Notes: generated by a model from the letters alone, not told the origin. DNA of 64,000 nucleotides from Photobacterium sanctipauli (GCF_003026495.1 NZ_PYMA01000004.1:124001-188000), one strand, 5' to 3'. Counted from the first letter of the stretch, positions 53,282 to 63,746 are shown. Translations and numbers: made by a program.

Positions 53282-54985
53282 ATGCATTCAGAGCCAGCAA
53301 GAGAAAGCATGAGTTATGATGTGGTGATTGTCGGTGCCGGGCCAGCTGGCCTGTCGACCGCCTGTAGGTTGATGCAACTTGCCAATGACGCGGAACAGCC
53401 CCTTTCCGTTTGTGTGGTTGAAAAAGGTGCGGAGGTGGGTGCTCATATTCTTTCTGGTGCCATCTTTGAACACAAAGCGCTGGATGAACTCTTTCCCGAC
53501 TGGGAAAGAATGGGCGCGCCACTTCATACAGCAGTATCAGAAGATAAGTTTTGTTATCTCACCAATCAATATAACTATTTGAACCTCACCGATACCTTCA
53601 CACCAGATAGCATGCAAAATGTTGGGCACTTCGCGATTAGCCTTGGCAACCTCTGTCGCTGGCTAGCTCAACAGGCAGAACAACTCGGTGTGGAGATCTA
53701 TGCTGGCTTTGCCGCCGCCGAGATCCTCTATACCTCACAGGGGTTTGTTGCAGGTGTCGCAACCAATGATATGGGCCGCGATAAATCGGGGGAACCGAAG
53801 GCCAACTTTGAACCCGGAATCGAACTACACGCGAAATACACCGTTTTTGCCGAAGGCGCACGGGGCCACCTTGGCAAAGAAATCATTGAAACCTTCCACC
53901 TAGACCATGGCAAACAACCCCAGCACTATGCCCTTGGTTTAAAAGAACTGTGGGAAATACCGCCAGAGCAGCATCAACCCGGCCTTGTTATCCATGGTGT
54001 TGGGTGGCCATTAAGTCAAACCAATACCCATGGTGGCAGCTTTCTTTACCACCTAGAAAACAACCAAGTTGCCGTTGGTTTGATTGTCGACCTGAACTAC
54101 CAAAACCCACACCTAAGTCCATTTGACGAATTTCAACAAATGAAACACCACCCGCTATATAGCAAGTACCTTATTGGCGGAAATAGAATTGCCTATGGTG
54201 CCAGAGCTATTGCCAAGGGGGGAATTTCATCATTACCAAGGCAGCAATTTCCAGGAGGCGTATTGGTCGGCTGCGATGCTGGCACATTAAACATGGCCAA
54301 AATTAAAGGCAGCCATACCGCAATGAAATCAGGCATGATCGCGGCTGAAGCGGTATTCTCCGAGATCGCTCAAGGGCTGACTCATACCACCCCGGGCTAT
54401 GATTGCCTGTTTGTGGATTCATGGTTATACCAAGAGCTCCATGATGCCCGAAACTTTGGTGCAGAAATCCATAAATTTGGTCAGGTTTGCGGTGGCGCAC
54501 TCGCCACGTTTGAACAGCAATGGTGCAAGCAAAGTTGGTTGAAAAACACATGGCTAAATAAAGTCGGTCTTAAACCCGATATCCCTTGGACAGTAAAAGA
54601 TCAAAAACCAGATCATGAATGTCTAAAACCTTTAAGCCAATCAAAACCACGACACTATCCAAAACCCGACGGCATACTCAGTTTTGATAAAACCTCGTCG
54701 GTATATTTGTCAGGGGCCCAGCACGAAGAAAACCAACCCTGCCACCTGAAATTGAACGATCCTTGCATTCCAATCAAGGTGCACCTTGCAGAATATGGCG
54801 AGCCAAGCCAACTCTATTGCCCAGCAGGCGTTTATGAAGTGGTTGAAATCGACAATGAACAAAAATTCCAAATCAATGCAGCCAACTGTGTTCACTGCAA
54901 AACTTGCGACATTAAAGATCCATCACAGAATATCACTTGGGTAGCCCCTGAGGGCGGTGGTGGGCCCAAATACCCCAACATGTAG
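53282..54985 (+). CDS. Electron transfer flavoprotein-ubiquinone oxidoreductase
   Basis: ATG 53282 fits the GAGG ribosome-binding site (seven bases) better than 53276, giving 567 residues. The N-terminus has an FAD-binding Rossmann motif VVIVGAGPAGLSTACRL; the middle shows GGSFLYHLENNQVAVGLIVD and GGISSLPRQQFPGGVLVGCD; the C-terminus has the ferredoxin-like 4Fe-4S cysteines in CPAGVYEV and NCVHCKTCDIKDPSQN. This monotopic enzyme passes ETF electrons to ubiquinone. Divergent from etfBA. Confidence 0.93.
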   Translation: MHSEPARESMSYDVVIVGAGPAGLSTACRLMQLANDAEQPLSVCVVEKGAEVGAHILSGAIFEHKALDELFPDWERMGAPLHTAVSEDKFCYLTNQYNYLNLTDTFTPDSMQNVGHFAISLGNLCRWLAQQAEQLGVEIYAGFAAAEILYTSQGFVAGVATNDMGRDKSGEPKANFEPGIELHAKYTVFAEGARGHLGKEIIETFHLDHGKQPQHYALGLKELWEIPPEQHQPGLVIHGVGWPLSQTNTHGGSFLYHLENNQVAVGLIVDLNYQNPHLSPFDEFQQMKHHPLYSKYLIGGNRIAYGARAIAKGGISSLPRQQFPGGVLVGCDAGTLNMAKIKGSHTAMKSGMIAAEAVFSEIAQGLTHTTPGYDCLFVDSWLYQELHDARNFGAEIHKFGQVCGGALATFEQQWCKQSWLKNTWLNKVGLKPDIPWTVKDQKPDHECLKPLSQSKPRHYPKPDGILSFDKTSSVYLSGAQHEENQPCHLKLNDPCIPIKVHLAEYGEPSQLYCPAGVYEVVEIDNEQKFQINAANCVHCKTCDIKDPSQNITWVAPEGGGGPKYPNM

Positions 54986-55033
54986 CACCAAGTGGGTGCT
55001 TTAAGCATTGTTGATGTTTATGAAAAGCAGATC

Positions 55034-55072
55034 AAAAAAGCCTGAGTGCTTCACAATCACTCAGGCTTTTTT
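55034..55072. terminator. Bidirectional terminator after the ETF-QO gene
   Basis: AAAAAAGCCTGAGTG and CACTCAGGCTTTTTT form a perfect 15-bp stem with a 9-base loop. Confidence 0.93.
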
Positions 55073-55085
55073 GATTGAATTATTT

Positions 55086-55404
55086 TTAGTCCACAGCTAG
55101 CTCTAGCCGAGGGCCAATTTCTCTGAACCCTTGACGCTGATAAAACGCCAATGTCTTCGACCACTGCGGCTGAGATGGCTTTTTTCTCACACAGCGTAAT
55201 AATGCCTACCGTGTTTCCAGCATCTTGTGCTTTAAACGCCCAAAATCCTGACGATGCCAACAAGCAACGAGCAGACTCAATAAACGCATGCTGGACCAAA
55301 TGATCACTATCATCAGGCCACAGCTCCTTTTCCATTTGGTATACAAATCGCCCAACAGTGTCGGCGTCTTCACGACAGGCAGGAAGAATAGATATTGTCT
55401 TCAT
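55086..55404 (-). pseudogene. GNAT acetyltransferase gene with internal deletion and frameshift
   Basis: From ATG 55404 the minus strand encodes a normal GNAT start (MKTISILPACREDADTVGRF, then LLASSGFWAFKAQDAGNTVG, IITLCEKKAISA). The frame then continues nonsensically, while a +1 frame reads QWSKTLAFYQRQGFREIGPR and ends LELAVD at 55086, a textbook GNAT C-terminus. The central acetyl-CoA-binding strand and loop (roughly 40 residues) are missing between the two pieces. The gene is therefore a deletion-frameshift remnant. Confidence 0.75.
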
Positions 55405-55468
55405 AGGTTTTATCAAAATAACGACTTTTAAATCAGCTTAATACGTCACTATTATCCAGCACAAAACA

Positions 55469-55514
55469 CCAACGCCAACGCCAACGCCAACGCCAACGCC
55501 AACGCCAACGCCAA
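55469..55514. repeat. Hexanucleotide microsatellite, seven AACGCC units
   Basis: AACGCC is repeated exactly seven times from 55471 to 55512, with partial units at both ends. It lies between the GNAT pseudogene and the end of rlmF, outside any gene. Confidence 0.95.
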
Positions 55515-55574
55515 GATAGTACCCATCGCATTTTTAGATACTACGAAAACGCACGACTGAACGTACTCGAACAA

Positions 55575-56564
55575 TTAACGCCAGCGCTCTTCTCGCCACA
55601 CTTGCTGCTCTTCCTGGCTCAGAAATGTCCAAGCAACAACACGGGTTAGTTTTTGCCCTTGCGCCATATCGATAGTTTTCACTTCTACCGCACCCACTTT
55701 CTTTAACTGCTGATAAATCGCAGCTAGGTTGTCCTTCTTAGACACTAATGTGGTAAACCAATAGCACTGTTTAGCACTTTCTAAACTTTGGTTAATCATA
55801 CGTTTAATAAAGGCTGCTTCACCGCCTGGGCACCAAAGCTCAGCTTTTTGCCCACCAAAGTTGAGCACTGGTTTGGTGTTGGCATTCTGTCGAGTCCCTT
55901 TTTTCTTGGCATTCGCGCTTAAATTTTTCACTTTACGCTCACTGCCAGCTGTCGCCTCTTCCAAAGATGAATGGAAAGGAGGGTTACACAGGGTGAAATC
56001 AAACAGATCATCATTGTTAATCATACCCGTGAAGATATGATCCGGATTTTTCTGCAAACGGGTTTGAATGCCACCAGCCAAAGACTTATTTGACGACACA
56101 ATAAACTTGGCAGACTTAACCGATAAAGGATCAATATCAGCAGCCACAAATCGCCAACCATAAACACGGTGGCCAACGATTGGGTACACACAATTAGCCC
56201 CCGTGCCAATGTCTAGGCCGCGTACATGCTTGCCTTTCGGGATCGTGCCTTGGTTAGCGTCAGCTAAAAGGTCGGCAATATAATGGAGGTAATCAGCACG
56301 GCCAGGGATTGGTGGGCATAAATACCCTGCTGGGATGTCCCAATACTGAACACGGTAAAAATGGCTCAACAACGCCTTGTTGAGGGCTTTGACCGCATCG
56401 GGATCAGTAAAGTCTACTGACAAATCCCCGAACTTGTTGCGAGCAACAAACCGTGACAAGTCTGGGCAGCTGGCTACCAAAGCGTCGAAGTCATACCTCT
56501 CACGATGAGGATTACGAGGATGAAGCCCTTTCTTAGGCGCTTTATGTGATTTTTTTGCTGTCAT
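55575..56564 (-). CDS. rlmF: 23S rRNA (adenine1618-N6)-methyltransferase RlmF
   Basis: ATG 56564 is chosen; GTG 56576 is an alternative. The 329-residue product has [17 protein letters not shown] at the N-terminus, SAM-binding [18 protein letters not shown], a second-strand [11 protein letters not shown], and the base-flipping motif [11 protein letters not shown] (NPPF). This is the RlmF/YbiN family, which methylates A1618 of 23S rRNA. A basic linker ([16 protein letters not shown]) fits rRNA contact. Single-gene transcript. Confidence 0.93.
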   Translation of the reverse strand: MTAKKSHKAPKKGLHPRNPHRERYDFDALVASCPDLSRFVARNKFGDLSVDFTDPDAVKALNKALLSHFYRVQYWDIPAGYLCPPIPGRADYLHYIADLLADANQGTIPKGKHVRGLDIGTGANCVYPIVGHRVYGWRFVAADIDPLSVKSAKFIVSSNKSLAGGIQTRLQKNPDHIFTGMINNDDLFDFTLCNPPFHSSLEEATAGSERKVKNLSANAKKKGTRQNANTKPVLNFGGQKAELWCPGGEAAFIKRMINQSLESAKQCYWFTTLVSKKDNLAAIYQQLKKVGAVEVKTIDMAQGQKLTRVVAWTFLSQEEQQVWREERWR

Positions 56565-56842
56565 GATAAGAGTCACTATTTATTTACTGGCAACATAGCC
56601 TTTGATCAACGCAATGTTACTCTATCGCACTCACATCCACAGTACAAAAAGCCTCCAACCAGCCTTATTTATCAACAAGTAATATAAAATCAGTTATCAA
56701 TTATATTTTTATAATGATTAAAACCACTTAGCGCTGACAAAAAAGTAACAATTATATAGCAATGAGCTGGATATATGCTTAGTATGGAATATAACAAGTT
56801 ACAAAATATTACGACGCCATCATCGCGATAAAGGATTACGCC
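56565..56842. promoter_or_regulatory. Promoter region of the pel operon
   Basis: AT-rich gap between divergent rlmF and pelA. AAAGGATTACGCC immediately before pelA supplies the ribosome-binding site (AAAGGA). TATGGAATATAAC around 56784 could serve as a -10 region. I see no clear c-di-GMP-effector (FleQ or VpsT-like) site. Confidence 0.4.
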
Positions 56843-59575
56843 ATGAAGCATAAAGTTTACAGCATTTTGATAGCTTTATTATTAATATTGCCATCGATAA
56901 GCCAGGCCAAAAACGCTGAGTCCATCGTCTTCTATTACAATGATATTGACTCGGTACGCGAGTTAATGAATTTCGAGCGCGTCGTTGTTACCCCGTCACT
57001 AATCACAAATAAACAAATCGAAACGCTTCATAAAGCAGGTACGCAGGTCTTTGCCTACCTGAGTGTTGGTGAGTTTGACGGAGAGATTTTACCAAGGCAG
57101 TTGCAAGGCAAGTCCCCGTTAATCAACGTGAACTGGCAAAGCCATGTCATGGATTTATCGGCACCAGAATGGCAGGCTTACCTTAACAATGAAGCGACAA
57201 GTTTAATGAGCAAAGGCTTTGATGGCCTGTTCCTTGATACCCTCGACAGCTATACCCTGTTTGCCAAGAACGAGACAACAAAGCGACAGCAGCAAAAATC
57301 ACTTGCCCATATCTTAACTGAATTCCATCAGCTTAAATCTAAACCAAAGCTCATTTTCAACCGTGGCTTTGAAGTGGTTCACCAACTTGGTTTCAAACCT
57401 GAAGCGCTTGTAGCTGAGTCGCTGTATCATCGATACGACCCACTATCAAACAGCTATCATGATGTCATTGCTACAGATACTGAGTGGCTAACAGGCAAAC
57501 TAAACGACGTTAAGCAAAAAGGCATTGAAGCCATTGTCATCGACTACCTGCCCGGTTCGAACAGAGATGCACAACAACGCGCAGCGCAAAGGCTGCTTGA
57601 TGAAGGCTACACCCCTTATATCAGTGATGGAATGCTTTATGAAATTGGGGTGAGCACAGTGATCCCGGTTACCAAGCGGGTTCTTGGGTTCTATGACAGC
57701 CAATTCGGCGGCATGACAACATCACAGTGTCACCGAATGATGTCGATGCCGTTTGAATATAAAGGCTATGTTCCCGAATGCCATGATGTGCGCCAAACCC
57801 AGTTTGACCGCATCGATCTCACTCGATACGCCGCCATTTTCCTGTGGTTAGAGTCGTCTTCATACCAACAAACACCGGCATTAACCCAATGGCTAGATAG
57901 CACTATTGGCCATAAGCAGATTCTGTTTATCAATGCTCTGCCAACCGATCAGGCGCTTTTGTCCAAACTCGGCATAGCCCAGCGTGGCACGCTATCGGGC
58001 AAGATCAGCATTACCAAAGGCAACGAGTGGCTAAAAGGGTATTATCCCGCCTCATTTAGTGAGCTTGAAACCCACAGCCAATGGCAATCAACCGACATTG
58101 CAGTGTCTTCGCTCATTGAAGCCAAAGATGTTGATGGCAAGCAAACTACCTTAATGTTCAACGCCCCTTGGGGTGGCGCGATATTATCGCCTTACCCCGT
58201 TATGAGCCTAGCAAACAGCTCAGAAACTTGGCTATTAGACCCCTTCCGCCTGATTAAACGACTCATTGACCTTCCCGACATTCCAGCCGCGGATGCCACG
58301 ACAGAATCCGGTTTAAGAATCGTGACCAGCCATGTTGATGGCGATGGCTTTCCATCAAAAGCCTGGTTTCCTGGTAAACCATACACAGCGGAAGTTTTGC
58401 TCAAGCACGTATTTAAACCCTATCCATTACCACAAACCGTCTCCGTTATTGAGGGAGAAGTCGGAAAGCGTGGCTTATATCCGAAAGAAAGCGCAGCAAT
58501 GGAGGCTGTTGCCCGAGAAATTTTTGCATTGCCGAATATCGAGCTGGCCTCCCATACTTTTAGCCACCCATTCTTTTGGGATTTGAGTAAAAATATTAAG
58601 GAAAAGCAGTACGGAGACCATCTGCCTATCCCTGGGTATACCGTTGATTACCATAACGAAATTATTGGCAGTGTTGACTACATCAACAAGAACCTTGCCC
58701 CCAAAGGCAAAGACGTCAAACTGATCCTTTGGTCAGGTAAAGCCGATCCCAAAGAAGACATATTGGCCATTGCCGAGCAAGCTAACATACTGAACGTTAA
58801 CGGTGGCAATACCTATGTGGTCCGCGGCGACAACAACTTCACACAGGTTTCACCAACCATAACTTGGTATCCAACGGCGGTTCATGTCTACGCCCCGGTA
58901 CTGAATGAAAACCTTTATACCAACCTTTGGACTGAGCACCACGACGGCTACAGCCGCGCTGTAGAAACCTTCGAGATATTGGGTAGCCCAAGACGGCTCA
59001 AGACCATCAGTATCTATTACCACATGTATTCAGGTGCATACCCAGCCTCACTAAAAGGACTGCTGGATGTTTACGACTGGGCCATGAAGCAAGATGCAAC
59101 CCCACTGTACTTGAGCGAGTATGCTGAGCGTGCTCGTACGCTCTATGAAACAGGCATCGCCAAAACATTGGATGGCCGCTGGCAAGTCACCACATCGGGT
59201 ATTCGCAGCATTCGCCTACCGAACCAACTGGGCTACCCTGATAGCACCCAAATTGCAGGCTGGAATGCTGGCCCAGACGGCAAATATCTGATTCTTAATC
59301 AGCCCCGTACCACTTTCACGACTCGCGATACGCAGCCTGCAGGTATTCGACTTAAAAGTGCCAATGGCCAGCTACTCAACTGGCGAAACAACAATGGCAA
59401 GATTGCATGGTCTGTGAAAAGCCACATGCCGCTTAAATTGGAAATCAGCGGCGCTTCAACATGCTCTGTGGTGTCAGGCGACGCGCTTTATCAATCAAAA
59501 GTTGATCGACAGACCCTCCGGCTGACATCAAAAAAGGCAGGGGTATTATCAGGTGCGCTACGGTGCCAGCTATAA
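56843..59575 (+). CDS. pelA: PelA: Pel polysaccharide hydrolase/deacetylase
   Basis: A 910-residue exported protein (signal peptide about 22 residues, ending SQA). Residues about 30-280 form the glycoside-hydrolase domain (VFAYLSVGEFDGEI, FDGLFLDTLDSYTLF, and EALVAESLYHRYDP with a likely catalytic Glu). The middle region is typical of PelA, and the C-terminal half contains the polysaccharide-deacetylase motifs VTSHVDGDGF (metal Asp) and LASHTFSHPFFWD (metal His pair). PelA partly deacetylates and trims Pel, a cationic galactosamine-rich polymer, in the periplasm. First gene of the operon. Confidence 0.92.
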   Translation: MKHKVYSILIALLLILPSISQAKNAESIVFYYNDIDSVRELMNFERVVVTPSLITNKQIETLHKAGTQVFAYLSVGEFDGEILPRQLQGKSPLINVNWQSHVMDLSAPEWQAYLNNEATSLMSKGFDGLFLDTLDSYTLFAKNETTKRQQQKSLAHILTEFHQLKSKPKLIFNRGFEVVHQLGFKPEALVAESLYHRYDPLSNSYHDVIATDTEWLTGKLNDVKQKGIEAIVIDYLPGSNRDAQQRAAQRLLDEGYTPYISDGMLYEIGVSTVIPVTKRVLGFYDSQFGGMTTSQCHRMMSMPFEYKGYVPECHDVRQTQFDRIDLTRYAAIFLWLESSSYQQTPALTQWLDSTIGHKQILFINALPTDQALLSKLGIAQRGTLSGKISITKGNEWLKGYYPASFSELETHSQWQSTDIAVSSLIEAKDVDGKQTTLMFNAPWGGAILSPYPVMSLANSSETWLLDPFRLIKRLIDLPDIPAADATTESGLRIVTSHVDGDGFPSKAWFPGKPYTAEVLLKHVFKPYPLPQTVSVIEGEVGKRGLYPKESAAMEAVAREIFALPNIELASHTFSHPFFWDLSKNIKEKQYGDHLPIPGYTVDYHNEIIGSVDYINKNLAPKGKDVKLILWSGKADPKEDILAIAEQANILNVNGGNTYVVRGDNNFTQVSPTITWYPTAVHVYAPVLNENLYTNLWTEHHDGYSRAVETFEILGSPRRLKTISIYYHMYSGAYPASLKGLLDVYDWAMKQDATPLYLSEYAERARTLYETGIAKTLDGRWQVTTSGIRSIRLPNQLGYPDSTQIAGWNAGPDGKYLILNQPRTTFTTRDTQPAGIRLKSANGQLLNWRNNNGKIAWSVKSHMPLKLEISGASTCSVVSGDALYQSKVDRQTLRLTSKKAGVLSGALRCQL

Positions 59576-59644
59576 AACGAATAACAATATAAAAGTAAAA
59601 AACACACAATAAACAAAAGCTAGGAATAGGATTACATCACCGGC

Positions 59645-62600
59645 ATGGCAAAGGATAGCAACAAGAACAAACCACAACCACGGATCCGCTTGGTCAACAA
59701 GCTGACCCTGGTAGTTCTAATGCTCACTTCATTGTGGGCATTGTGGTTAGTTGCGCCGACCAAATCGATGCTTATTCAGCTGATAGCCCGCTCTTCATCC
59801 GCAGAAGTCTCTTTAGCCTTCTTAAAAGAGATCTACGCACAAGAGCCTGAGAACCGTAAAGTGATTGAGCAACTCATCGACAACTACTACCGCTTGGGGC
59901 AGTTGGAAGATGCCACGTCACTACTTGAAACAATCTTGCTAAAAGAAAATGGGGAGCAGAATTGGCCAGCCCTAAGCCTCTACCTGAAGATATTGTTAGA
60001 ACGGTCTTATCAACTCGATGATGAAACGAGCGAGCAAACAATCCAACAGATACTGAGTTTAATTGACAGCATCGACTACATACCCGAAGCGGATGTGGCT
60101 CGGCAATATGCTGATGCCGCCATATCATTCTCAAAGACATCCAAAGGCTTCGAGCTGTTACTGCCGCACATCCAAAGTGGCGAAACCAACTACCAGGAGC
60201 TTATCTCACTAGCATTACAAAATGCCGATTACGACAGTTCACTCAAATTACAGCTTGATGAGTTTAGGGAGTTTGAAACCCTTGAGCATGCGAACGCCCT
60301 ATTCGCCCTCATGGCCGCTGCAAATCAAGCCCAATTAAGCCGAGACTTCCTTACCAGCTACCAAGGGAAGATCAGCCAACACCCAGATTACCTTAAAAGC
60401 AGTATTGATCACGCCCAACTTATGGGGCACTTCGACCTTGCTGTTGAACAATCACTAAAACTGTTGGCCCAGACCCCAGAAGCAGACTTGTATCGCGCCA
60501 CGGCAAACTACGCCATCATTACAGGTGATCTCGCTTTGGCAAGCCGCCTACTTCGCTCCGCCATTGCCATCGATGATCAGAAAAACGATTTAATTACGCT
60601 ACATAAAGTGTACCGCTGGCAAAATCGCACGGCAGATGCCCAAGCAATCAGCATTGCCTTGCTACAACGCCAGCCAACCGAAAACCAACTGCGCACCGGT
60701 GTTGAAGAATCTAAAGCGCTAGGTGATATATACCACGAGGGGCTCTTCTTTAAGCAACTGGCTGACAACAACCAAATTAGTCGTTACGAATATGATGATT
60801 GGCTCAACGCACTAGAAAAAGCCAAAGGTACACCAGTCGCATTACGCAGCATTAAACGTCTGGCGGCTATGCGTCCAAAAGACACCGCGCTTATTAGCCA
60901 CATTGCTCGCTTGTACAGCTACCAAAGCAACCATAGTGCTGTCATTCAACAATGGCTCAAGCTAAAGCCGCTCCGCCAACCCAATTTTGTCGAAGCCGAG
61001 CGCTTTGCTAACGCCTATATCATGAGCAACCAACCCAAGCTTGCCTTGAATGTTCTCACTGCCCCTGATGAATGGCTAAGTGCTGATGAAGACTATCTTG
61101 AGGCAGTCTCGTCATTGGCTTGGGAAACCAGTAACCGGCCACTGTCAAAAGCATCGCAGCAACAGCTTATCGCCCTATCAAGCAGCAACCTTGACGCTTA
61201 CCGCTATGTGAGTGCGCTTCAACCACTCAGCCAAGATAGCCTTGAACATATCATTAAGGTTTATCAACAAACGGGTAACCAAGCACTACTACAAACAGCA
61301 TTCCAAGCAATTGATAGTGAAAACAACATGGGCTACCTCGAACAATTGCTTGCAGTAATTGAAGATGACCCCGCACTTTATAACAGCCTTGATATCTTGG
61401 TATATCGCGCCAAACTAGCGCAAAGCAAGCGAGAGTTCGATAACGCACAAGCACTGTATGAAGAAATATTGTCACTCTCACCAGAAAACACATTAGCGGT
61501 AAACGGTATGATGTGGCTGAGCATTGAAAAGAATGATCTGCCAACGCTAACAGTGCTCTACGAACAATACAAAGTCCCACTCTCGGGCAATAGTGAGTTC
61601 TGGCTTGCTTTTGCCAGCGCCAGCCAATTGCTCGGCAAATCACAAGAAGCCGCACTTTGGTATAAACAAATATTGCTGGCCTATGGTTCACCGGATGTTA
61701 ATGGTTCACCGGATGTTTCGATCATCCTAAACTATGCCGCATTGCTTGAGCAGCAGGGACAAGGTGAAACTGCCTACCAACTGCGTCGCCATGTCGCGAA
61801 AAACATGACTGATGAATTACTGGCGCTAAACCTTGGCGACATTACCTACCGTTCATTAGTTGCAATGTTCATGGGCGAGCGCTTCGCGCAAACCTTAGTT
61901 GAAGAAAATGCACTGTCGACCCCCAATGCACAATACACCGCCGAGCTATTCCAGCACTACCTTGCTAACAACCAAGGCGATAATATTTTGCTTTGGCAAC
62001 AGCGCACGGCGCTGGGCAAGTATACCTTACCTGACTGGCAGCAGTTATCGTTAGCCATTCAAACCCATGACCGCCATACAATGGAACGTTTGCTAGCAAA
62101 TTCGATGAACCTGCCTCCCGCAGATCGTAATGTTGCTTATCAGCTCACAGGGCAGCATCAAAAAGCATGGCAGCAGGGGCAAAATGAGATCGGCCGCCTA
62201 GCCAACCCCGTCGAAGAAGAGCAGCTAAGGCGTATCCATGTCAATCAGCATCCAAACAAAACCCACAGCCTCCGCAGCCAGGTGAAGCAAATTAGTCAAT
62301 GGGATATCACTCACTACAGTATTGATTATTATGCCCCACACCATGATGGCTACTGGCGTTTGGGTACGGACTACCAAGTGTCGGGGACGCCGGAGTTACT
62401 CGATGGCAGCGAAGTCGAAGATGAAACCCGATTGCATGGTCAATACCAACGCCAACTCATTGACAGCGCTTGGACAATTGGCTTTGATGTCGCAGACGGC
62501 CAAGGTGATAAACGTATCGGCTTGAATGCAAGTTATCAGTTTACAGTTGATGACTATTGGCGCGCAGGCGTCAAACTCGGCATTAATAGCCATATAGAGG

Positions 62601-63181
62601 CCAGCGAGCTAATGACCACCTCAGGCCAAGAAAACGTACTGGGCTTTAACCTCAATTACCAACCCACGGCAAGAGAATCAGTCGCGTTTCAATTTAATAT
62701 CCACGATCTATCAACCCGTTTTGGTGATGACATCGGTACGGGCTGGGACTTCAATCTACGCGTAGCCGAACAATTCTTCTTTGCCGATCCAGCTTGGATC
62801 GTTTATGGCGATATCAGCATGCAAGATGTCACATTGAGCGATGACCCGCTAGACGGTGTTAATCAATGGCATCAAGGGCCAAACACTTTAACAAGCGGCG
62901 ACTTTATCGCTGATGAGTACCAACGCCTCTCAATCGGTCAACGCGTTTGGCACGGAGAGCCTGGCCAACCGGGGCCAACCGTTCCGTCACCAAGATACTG
63001 GTTTGATAGCTCATTGGGTTACAACGTCACCAATAGTCAAATGGATATCACCCTCAGCGCTGGGCTTGGTTGGCGTATTGTGGGCAACGATGAGCTCTAT
63101 ATCAGCACTGACTGGCAAAGCCAAGATAGAAACGGCGATGAGTCGTTGAATATAACAGCCGGTTACTACTACAGCTTTTAA
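59645..63181 (+). CDS. pelB: PelB: TPR/outer-membrane barrel secretin for Pel export
   Basis: A 1178-residue protein, near the length of P. aeruginosa PelB (1193). An N-terminal membrane segment (LVVLMLTSLWALWLV) is followed by a long alpha-helical TPR region (residues about 50-830; e.g. NAQALYEEILSLSPENTLAV), then about 300 residues of beta-barrel ending NITAGYYYSF with terminal Phe. The TPR part binds PelA and guides polymer to the barrel pore. An in-frame 18-bp tandem duplication lies at about residue 682 (GSPDVN-GSPDVS). It starts 69 bases after pelA. Confidence 0.92.
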   Translation: MAKDSNKNKPQPRIRLVNKLTLVVLMLTSLWALWLVAPTKSMLIQLIARSSSAEVSLAFLKEIYAQEPENRKVIEQLIDNYYRLGQLEDATSLLETILLKENGEQNWPALSLYLKILLERSYQLDDETSEQTIQQILSLIDSIDYIPEADVARQYADAAISFSKTSKGFELLLPHIQSGETNYQELISLALQNADYDSSLKLQLDEFREFETLEHANALFALMAAANQAQLSRDFLTSYQGKISQHPDYLKSSIDHAQLMGHFDLAVEQSLKLLAQTPEADLYRATANYAIITGDLALASRLLRSAIAIDDQKNDLITLHKVYRWQNRTADAQAISIALLQRQPTENQLRTGVEESKALGDIYHEGLFFKQLADNNQISRYEYDDWLNALEKAKGTPVALRSIKRLAAMRPKDTALISHIARLYSYQSNHSAVIQQWLKLKPLRQPNFVEAERFANAYIMSNQPKLALNVLTAPDEWLSADEDYLEAVSSLAWETSNRPLSKASQQQLIALSSSNLDAYRYVSALQPLSQDSLEHIIKVYQQTGNQALLQTAFQAIDSENNMGYLEQLLAVIEDDPALYNSLDILVYRAKLAQSKREFDNAQALYEEILSLSPENTLAVNGMMWLSIEKNDLPTLTVLYEQYKVPLSGNSEFWLAFASASQLLGKSQEAALWYKQILLAYGSPDVNGSPDVSIILNYAALLEQQGQGETAYQLRRHVAKNMTDELLALNLGDITYRSLVAMFMGERFAQTLVEENALSTPNAQYTAELFQHYLANNQGDNILLWQQRTALGKYTLPDWQQLSLAIQTHDRHTMERLLANSMNLPPADRNVAYQLTGQHQKAWQQGQNEIGRLANPVEEEQLRRIHVNQHPNKTHSLRSQVKQISQWDITHYSIDYYAPHHDGYWRLGTDYQVSGTPELLDGSEVEDETRLHGQYQRQLIDSAWTIGFDVADGQGDKRIGLNASYQFTVDDYWRAGVKLGINSHIEASELMTTSGQENVLGFNLNYQPTARESVAFQFNIHDLSTRFGDDIGTGWDFNLRVAEQFFFADPAWIVYGDISMQDVTLSDDPLDGVNQWHQGPNTLTSGDFIADEYQRLSIGQRVWHGEPGQPGPTVPSPRYWFDSSLGYNVTNSQMDITLSAGLGWRIVGNDELYISTDWQSQDRNGDESLNITAGYYYSF

Positions 63182-63192
63182 CAAGGAAACGT

Positions 63193-63720
63193 ATGATGAA
63201 ACGAATATTCACTTTAACAGCAGCCCTCGCGCTCAGTGCGTGTAGCAGCTACCAAGTCCCCGAAAGCCCAAGCTTTGCCGCTGACAGTAACTGGGCTGTT
63301 ATGCCAATGACCAACAACTCTAGCACCCCTCTGGCAGCCGAGAAAGCAGAGCAGATACTTAACGCACAGCTCTATGCGAAGGGCATCAATGCCAAGATGT
63401 ACCCGGCTTCAATCACTCATGATCTTAAAAGCATATTAGATAACAGTGCCAAGCAGCAGCAAGCTCAGGCATGGCTGGCCACTCAGCCGGTGGACTTTGT
63501 GATCACAGGTTCAGTGGAGGAATGGCACTACAAAAGCGGGCTCGATGGTGAGCCTGCTGTGGGGATCACATTGGAGGTTAAGTCGGCGAAAAGCGGCACG
63601 ACGTATTGGCGAGCAACCGGTACACGCGGTGGCTGGGGAAGAGAAAGTGTCAGTGGCACCGGGCATATTGTTATCGATGAGCTACTCGATGGCTTGAACA
63701 TTGCTCCAGCTCAGCAATAG
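63193..63720 (+). CDS. pelC: PelC: outer-membrane lipoprotein of the Pel export complex
   Basis: A 175-residue lipoprotein with lipobox LALSAC. Core motifs WAVMPMTNNSSTPLAAEKAE and FVITGSVEEWHYKSGLDGEP fit PelC (172 residues in Pseudomonas), which forms a dodecameric ring below PelB and funnels the positively charged polymer. AAGGAAACGT precedes the start; it is 11 bases after pelB. Confidence 0.92.
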   Translation: MMKRIFTLTAALALSACSSYQVPESPSFAADSNWAVMPMTNNSSTPLAAEKAEQILNAQLYAKGINAKMYPASITHDLKSILDNSAKQQQAQAWLATQPVDFVITGSVEEWHYKSGLDGEPAVGITLEVKSAKSGTTYWRATGTRGGWGRESVSGTGHIVIDELLDGLNIAPAQQ

Positions 63721-63746
63721 AAACATGTGTGAAAAGGGATTGAGCC

